Source: Rapana venosa
Taxonomy: Eukaryota > Mollusca > Gastropoda > Neogastropoda > Muricidae
Assembly: GCA_028751875.1 (NCBI GenBank)
Contig: CM054167.1
Span: 24,232,393-24,296,392 of the forward strand
Length of the DNA stretch: 64,000 nucleotides
Direction of reading: 5' to 3'
The position numbers and the translations under genes are program-made. Positions 58,321-64,000 of this stretch are shown here, one piece after another (the first letter of the stretch is position 1; every line of letters begins with the position of its first letter). Below the pieces are notes generated by a model. That model was given only the letters and a program-made list of their open reading frames with translations. It searched no databases and had not been told where the DNA came from.

Positions 58321-58584
58321 GAGAGGCTAGTCAGTCACAACAAACTATCCAGGAGACAAACACGGATAGACACCCTGAGTTTGGACATCTTTATCCAGTA
58401 CCAGTATGACCCTTTGAACACTTGTTAGTCCCAGTTTTGGGATTTCCATCCCTCCTCCCTTTCGAGTCCTCCCTCCCCTCGGCTACACCCGCTTCCCCCC
58501 CCCCACCTCCTTTCATCCCTTAACCCGATTTAGTAAGTATCCAGAGAAAGTGCCAGAAGAGTTTGTAAGTAAAGATATTTAATA

Positions 58585-58745
58585 ATGATGATGATGATAA
58601 CTACAACACATAATGATGATAATAATAGTAATAATAATGATAATGTGTCGCATTTATATTGCGCTGAATCTTGTAAAGCAGACAAATCCAAGCGCTTAGT
58701 GCGCCTGATCTCTCTTTAAAAAAAGAAGAAGCTCTAAGCGCTTAC
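58585..58745 (-). mobile_element. LINE-tail stub with AAT/GAT microsatellite
   Basis: AAT/GAT triplets (58587-58643) are followed by TTGCGCTGAATCTTGTAAAGCA and ACAAATCCAAGCGCTTA, the same junction as at 13930 and 20880. A GCGCTTA/TAAGCGC pair (58691 and 58736) can form a hairpin. Confidence 0.65.
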
Positions 58746-58849
58746 AAACATGACACAAATAAAATTATGCAGATTTCGGGGGGGGGGGGGGGGGGGCGGA
58801 CTAACACAATCTCATATAATTATGGGCAACCACACATACGCTTTCACCC

Positions 58850-59160
58850 TACCTCATTCTCATCACTGGCTACCCCTCATCGTTTACCAGCCTCCCACAA
58901 GAAAACACCCCGCCCTCTACCCCTAGCCCATTCTCCTCAACTGGCTACCGTTTTTTTTTTTCATCATTTACAGCCCCCCCCCCCTCCCCATTACATGACA
59001 TCCCCCCCTCCTCCCTAAACCAATCTCTTCACTGGGTACCCTTCATCATTTACCAGTTTCCCACATGAAAACACCCCCACCCTAACCCAATCTCTTCATT
59101 GGGTATCCTTTATGGCTTACCAGCCTCCCGCATGAAAACCTCCTACCCAAACCCATTGTT
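58850..59160. repeat. Degenerate ~75-bp tandem repeat
   Basis: CTGG(or GG)GTACCC-TTCATCATTTACCAG-CTCCCACATGAAAACACCCC recurs with anchors at about 58866, 58941, 59032 and 59100. Four copies, spacing 69-90 bp. Confidence 0.8.
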
Positions 59161-59249
59161 CATAGGGAGTAGGTCATTGTGTGCCGGTGGGAACGGATGA
59201 CAAAATTTACAAAACGCATGCACTTGATTAAAAAAAAAAAAAAAGCACA

Positions 59250-59590
59250 CGAGTGCTTGTTCCCGTGGGGATGCCAGGGGGCCTGTCAATATAAATAGCA
59301 CCCCCACCTTCTGCAATTCTGTGCTAAGAATTCCCTCTTTTCTATCCCTCTTTTTGCTTCTGCCTTGTTAACTTTTCTTCCTGTCTATTTACTGCCTTTT
59401 TGGGCCATTCTCTTGCCTTTTCCCCCCAGAAAGACTTAAGATATAACAGTTATCTCCTCTCGCCGCCGAAGTCGGATGTGCTGGGCCTGACTTGTCAGGC
59501 GCTTAACGGCAGTGCAGCACATTTTCGCTTATATGACAGGCAATAATAGTTGCTATCTGAGCGTTCAACGACGAAGAAGAAGAAGATTAT
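59250..59590 (+). mobile_element. Dispersed repeat with (GAA)n tail, copy 3
   Basis: The best copy: from about TGCCAGGGGGCCTGTCAATAT through CCGAAGTCGGATGTGCTGGG and GGCGCTTAACGGCAGTGCAG to TGAGCGTTC, then a GAAGAAGAAGAAGA tail (59573-59586). Confidence 0.75.
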
Positions 59591-59629
59591 TTGTTTGGGA
59601 AGATTTCTGTGTGGATATAATTTCTTTTA

Positions 59630-59830
59630 GTAGGTTTCAGATTCAAACCTCTTTCAAAGTCAGGCTTCTGTCCTATCCAATGAACTACAATAAGCCATCT
59701 GGGTGCTAGTCTTTTGGATGAGGCTATGTAAACTGAGGTTCCGTGTACGAACGCACGCAGAAAACCAAACTTGTGCACATGTTGAAACCTGTTTTGCCTT
59801 TCGGAAGAGTAGGCCAGCAACGGTAGGCAA
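59630..59830 (+). mobile_element. Body of tRNA-derived SINE family B
   Basis: The B-box region is decayed; the body AAACTGAGGTTCC-GTGTACGAACGCACGC and CCTTTCGGAAGAGTAGGCC matches 12595-12706. It inserted right behind the (GAA)n-tailed repeat. Confidence 0.7.
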
Positions 59831-60295
59831 ACGGTCGCATACTCAAAATATCACGCTAGGTGAAAATTGGAGCTCTAGCCGAGGAATGAAAAAAACCAAA
59901 ACAAACCACTACAACTACAAAAACCCCCAACTTTTAAAAAACCTAACTAAACGAAAACAAAATAAACCATAACAACAACACCATCAACAACAAAACAAAA
60001 GAAAAAACCACCCAAAAACCAACCACATCAAAACACCCCCCACTTTTCTCCCCTCCCACACACCACACGCTCTACAACAACAAACACCATACGACACAGC
60101 ACAAGACGAACAACAACAACAACGGGTAGGATTATCTAGATCTACCTAACAGAACGAAGGAGAGTATATGTCCAACGGCGCTTCTCTATAGAAAAACAAA
60201 CACACAAAAATGTACGTAACTGTCCACAGGAATGCCTGTCCACATAAGAGGAGAAATATCCCTTTAAAAGAAGTTTCTACCCAAAGATTAAATGG
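59831..60295. other. A/AAC-rich spacer
   Basis: CAA and ACA-rich sequence with short CAACAA tracts; no coding region. Confidence 0.5.
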
Positions 60296-60297
60296 TG

Positions 60298-60592
60298 TCC
60301 CATAACCTATGCGGTCGTTGGGGTGAGCGAGATGTCAGAGACCTCAGTTTCTCCAGGGACCAGCATATTGAGGGCGGCGCCCATCTCCTCTCTCCTTCGC
60401 TGCTTTACCTTCCCTGTCCCTAAAGAAGGCAGGTACCCATTTACAGCTGGGTGAACTGTACGGGGGGTGGGGGGTTGTACTGAAGCCAAGGCGCACAAAC
60501 TGTCACCCATCCACTTGGTAACCACGCTCAATGCCGCTTAATTATCCCTGCCTTGGGGAAAACGAGTTCTCTGACCGCTGAGCTGTCCCGTC
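60298..60592 (-). mobile_element. tRNA/5S chimeric SINE, minus-strand copy
   Basis: On the minus strand: the A box AGCTCAGCGGTC (60572-60583), then AAGCGGCATTGAGCGTGGTTACCA (5S-like), GTGGATGGGTGACAG (box C) and the common body with CAGCTGTAAATGGGTACC. It lacks the GTTAAGCAG exactness of 9067 but keeps the architecture, proving the family is dispersed and not just part of the duplicated block. Confidence 0.82.
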
Positions 60593-60793
60593 CCCACGTG
60601 GGCCTTAAGATACACCTGCCCAAAAGAGTATTTATCTCCAGCGAAATAAAGGGTTATTTGCTCAGGCGAACGGGAGAATTTCATTCAAAGGAGAGAAGAG
60701 AATTTTTATCCAAAAGGCGAAAAATAAGAGATCCTGTTTTTAAAGAGTGAAAGTGCATCTGTCTTAAGTAGCGAACAAGTATATTATGTCCAA

Positions 60794-60903
<110 letters not shown>

Positions 60904-61205
60904 ATGAGCGTTCCCCAGCTTAACAAACTCCGGAGGTCACTTAGAATATGATTTTTTATCTCACTCATAATACCTGGTATCTTTCTGAGTCGGTAAGCTA
61001 CGCACTAGATTACTTTTGTATGTCTACTGTCTTGTTTTCCAGCACCTCGTCACATAGGCAGCCATGGCTATTATGCTAAGAATTTGTCATGGATGAAGTA
61101 AATAAACAATCTAACATAATCTTTCACAACATAACAATATTTTAACAAATAAACGAACAGTATACTCGTATGTATCTAAAAGGAAAATGAAAGCATATTT
61201 TAGTA
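60904..61205. other. Unassigned spacer
   Basis: Ordinary AT-rich sequence. The phrase CTAAGAATTTGTCATGGATGAAGTAAATAAACAAT hints at nothing recognised. Confidence 0.4.
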
Positions 61206-61207
61206 AA

Positions 61208-61455
61208 CACAGACAGACAGACACATACACAACACACACGCACGCCCGCACACACACAGGCACTCTCCAACATTCACCCACCAACCCCATACATTCATCC
61301 TCCACCCACCACCACCACCACCCTCCACACAACTGCACCACCTCCCCCTCTTCTCTCCCCCATCCTCTTTCACACTATCCACCTATCACTTTCTCCCCCT
61401 TCCCTCCCCCCAAACCCCCCTCCCCCCCCCCCCCACCCCAACAACAACAACAAAA
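61208..61455. repeat. AC, CCA and C-rich tract
   Basis: ACAG/ACAC (61208-61260), CCA triplets (61300-61325) and C-rich sequence with AAC repeats at the end. Confidence 0.9.
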
Positions 61456-61629
61456 CACACGAACAGACGACAGTCAAAATCGGGTCATTTGACATCAGCC
61501 TTAGGCCAGACAACATCCCATCTTTTTGTTCACAAATATCTCAGGATATGGACAGAGATTGAGTTTGTAAAGGAGAAAGACGTACCATTGTATATCCTTT
61601 GAGGAAGAGGGATTTGGAAGCGGGGGTGG

Positions 61630-61806
61630 AGGGCGGGTTGGGTTGGGGGAGGGAGAAGAGAGGAACGGGAAGGGCGGGGGGGGAGGGGGGGGGAGGAAGA
61701 GGTGTAGGGAGTGAGAGGACAGAGAGAGGGAAGAATATAGAGAGAGAGGGAGAGAGGAGATGGAAGGGGCCGTAGGTGAAAAAAAGAGGGGGGACGAGAG
61801 AGAGAC

Positions 61807-61875
<69 letters not shown>

Positions 61876-62012
61876 GAGAGAGAGGCAGACAGACAGGCAG
61901 ACAGACAGAATGGGAGGGGAGAAGGAAAAGCAGAGGCAGATAAAAAGAGGTAGGTGAAGTGGGAAGGGAAGGGGGTTGGAGAGAGGGGAAAGAAGAGAGA
62001 GAGAGAGAGAGA

Positions 62013-62043
<31 letters not shown>

Positions 62044-62220
62044 AGAGAGAGAGAGGCAGGCAGGCAGGCAGCAGGCAGCAGGCAGGCAGGCAGACAGACA
62101 GACAGACAGACAGAATGGGAGGGGAGAAGGAAAAACAGAGACAGATAAAAAGAGGTAGGTGAAGTGGGAAGGGAAGGGGGTTGGAGAGAGGGAAAGAAGA
62201 GAGAGAGAGACAGCAGACAG

Positions 62221-62277
<57 letters not shown>

Positions 62278-62300
62278 GGCAGACAGACAGAGGCAGAGAC
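61630..62300. repeat. Purine tracts with a 204-bp tandem duplication
   Basis: AATGGGAGGGGAGAAGGAAAA is at 61909 and 62113; the following ~100 bp (GAGGTAGGTGAAGTGGGAAG, GGAAGGGGGTTGGAGAGA) is repeated almost exactly. (GA)n at 61811-61872 and ACAG/GGCA tetramers lie before each copy. A long ACAG tract ends the array (62204-62290). Confidence 0.9.
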
Positions 62301-62659
62301 ATTCAAACTGACAGATAGTGAGAAAGAAAGAGAAATCGGCTATCCAAATATTTTCTCAGATTCCTTTCCAGAGTGGGATTTTCTTCTTCTTCTTTTATTT
62401 TTTCCCCATTCTGCATCTGTTCCAGTGTTTTAAATTTTGTCTGCCCTTTGTTTGTTTTGTTTTAGTTTGTTTTGCATTACTTTTGTTTTTGCTTTTGCTA
62501 TTTTTTCTTCTTCTTTTGTGTTGTTTACTTTTGTTCTGTTATGGCTTACTTTCAATCCGCTCGGTAATTCCTGGTTTTTATTTTCTGTCGGTTTAAAAAG
62601 TAAACAAAAAGGAGGAAACGAAAAGCGTGTGTTTTGTCATCTCTGAGCGCTCGTAAGGG

Positions 62660-62771
62660 CATGTGGTGTGTGTGTTGTGTTGTGTGTGTGTGTGTGTTGT
62701 GGTGTGTGTGTGTGTTGTGGTGTGGTGTGTGTGTGTGGGTGTGTTTGTGTGGTGTGTGTGTTGTGTGTGTG

Positions 62772-62811
<40 letters not shown>

Positions 62812-63165
62812 TGTGTTGTGTGTGTGTGTGTATATATATGTATGTGTGTGTTGTTGTGTGTGTTGTGTGTGTTGTGTGTTTGTGTTGTGTTTTTGTGTGT
62901 GTTTGTGTTTGTGTGTTGTGTGTGTGTGTGTTGTGTGTGTGTTGTGTGGTGTGTGTGTGTATGTAGTGTGTTTTTGTGTATGTTGTATGTATGTATGTAT
63001 GTATGTATGTATGTATGTATGTGTATGTATGTAGTATGTGTGTGGTGTTGTATGTATGTATGTATGTATGTATGTATGTATGTAGTGTATGTGTCCGTGG
63101 TGTCGGTGTGTAGTATGTATGTGTGTATGTGTGTGTGTCCGTGCGTGTGTGTGTGTATGTATGTT
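62660..63165. repeat. TG and TATG microsatellite
   Basis: About 500 bp of TG with TTG steps (62663-62960) passing into TATG tetramers (62980-63090). Long C/V or H/T frames on both strands are artefacts. Confidence 0.95.
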
Positions 63166-63595
63166 CTTTGCTGGGGGAGGGGGAGGGAGGAGTTGAGATG
63201 GAGGGAAAGTAATGAAAGAACGATCTGAAAGACAAATGTCTTACAGCAACACATTCTTATTCCGCATAAAATCTTGCCAAGAAAAAGATTATCCCACCTC
63301 TGACCTCTGTGGACCCTAGATAACCATCTGCATTTCAGGTGGGTGTCTCAAGAGCAGGAAAAATATTAGCGTGGCTTTGCCATCTTGTTTTTGTTGTTGT
63401 TGTTTTCTTGTCATCAGTCACGAGCGTGCTATCTCTGACATGATTGATCTCAATCATTCTCTGTGCTGCTTGCTTCCTCAATCTATCTTGCTTGGTATTG
63501 TTTTGGCGTTAGTGCAAATTGTTGTGTTTTTGGTTGGCGATTTTGTTTTTTTGGTGTGTTTTTTGTTTTGTTTACCCTGGTATATGTTGTCTGTT
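63166..63595. other. Unassigned spacer
   Basis: Mixed sequence; a TTG bit near 63391-63407. No coding region recognised. Confidence 0.4.
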
Positions 63596-63601
63596 TGTGT
63601 G

Positions 63602-63694
63602 TTTGTCTATCTGCTTTTTTGTGCGTCTGTCTGTCTATCTGTATGTCTGTCTGTCTGCCTGCCTGCCTGTCTGTTTGACTCTTTGGCTCTCTGC

Positions 63695-63787
<93 letters not shown>
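63602..63787. repeat. TCTG and CT microsatellites
   Basis: TCTG (63617-63728) followed by (TC)n (63725-63786). Confidence 0.95.
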
Positions 63788-64000
63788 AATAGACATTGTC
63801 TAGGAGTAATTACAAGTAAATTTTGGTTTGGTATTTCAGAATTTAGGAACCATGCATATCGCTTTAAAAGTAAATGTGCAGCTGATATATTATGCCCATT
63901 GTCTAAAGATAACAAGGTGAAGGTGAGGTTCATTTTGTTTTGAAGTGTGATTCTGTCTCTGATCTTTGTCTGTCTTTGATTTTTCTCTATTTTCTGCCTT

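Noticed and set aside
61530..62306. Minus-strand frames of about 255 codons
   Set aside because: Ser/Leu/Cys runs from GA, ACAG and a 204-bp duplication.
62552..63254. Histidine/threonine frames over 200 codons on the minus strand
   Set aside because: Encoded by the TG/TATG microsatellite.

Overview
The window reads as non-coding, repeat-dominated DNA from a eukaryotic animal genome, most likely a mollusc or another marine invertebrate. The basis is very dense GA/CT, TCTA/TCTG, AC and triplet microsatellites together with degraded non-LTR retrotransposons and tRNA/5S-derived SINEs. That taxonomic call is an inference from repeat style; no species marker is visible. I find no intact protein-coding gene, no true tRNA or rRNA gene, no operon-like layout and no CRISPR array. 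Nearly all long open frames are translations of microsatellites, polypyrimidine tracts or minisatellites.

Layout. 1-11885: first copy of an ~11 kb block carrying a GA-linked tandem repeat, the 3' end of a LINE (minus), AC/CAC microsatellites, a dispersed element whose inner G-rich unit is expanded to ~1.7 kb, a second LINE C-terminal fragment (plus), several SINEs and small dispersed families. 11886-12385: a gap of exactly 500 N. 12386-21500: a tRNA-type SINE, microsatellites, a frameshifted LINE 3' end (minus), pyrimidine minisatellites, and a LINE endonuclease fragment bounded by perfect 52-bp direct repeats. About 21500-41330: a stretch that looks like poorly polished consensus, with many homopolymer-smoothed bases. 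It contains a near full-length two-ORF LINE with an L1-type ORF1 (about 28500-32700). 38104-48960: a second copy of the 1-11885 block, noisy at both ends and clean in the middle. 48690-51900: a degenerate satellite with GA tracts. 52900-57000: CT, TTTC and GAT tracts plus one short non-repetitive, protein-like stretch (53406-53726). 57070-58130: a local tandem duplication with a long G tract. 58590-64000: retroelement tails, a minus-strand SINE, a triplet-repeat tract, a 204-bp duplication and TG/TATG microsatellites.

The most notable biology is in the repeats: a SINE family whose head looks like the 5' half of a tRNA joined to the 5S rRNA internal-promoter region; an element known here in single-unit form (7890-8110) and in a form whose inner unit is amplified about 60-fold (2530-4450); microsatellites that sit at the ends of particular retroelement families; and a LINE fragment inside unusually long flanking repeats. 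The 11 kb duplication next to a 500-N gap is more likely a retained second haplotype or an assembly artefact than a genuine tandem duplication. I found no convincing new multi-gene system.
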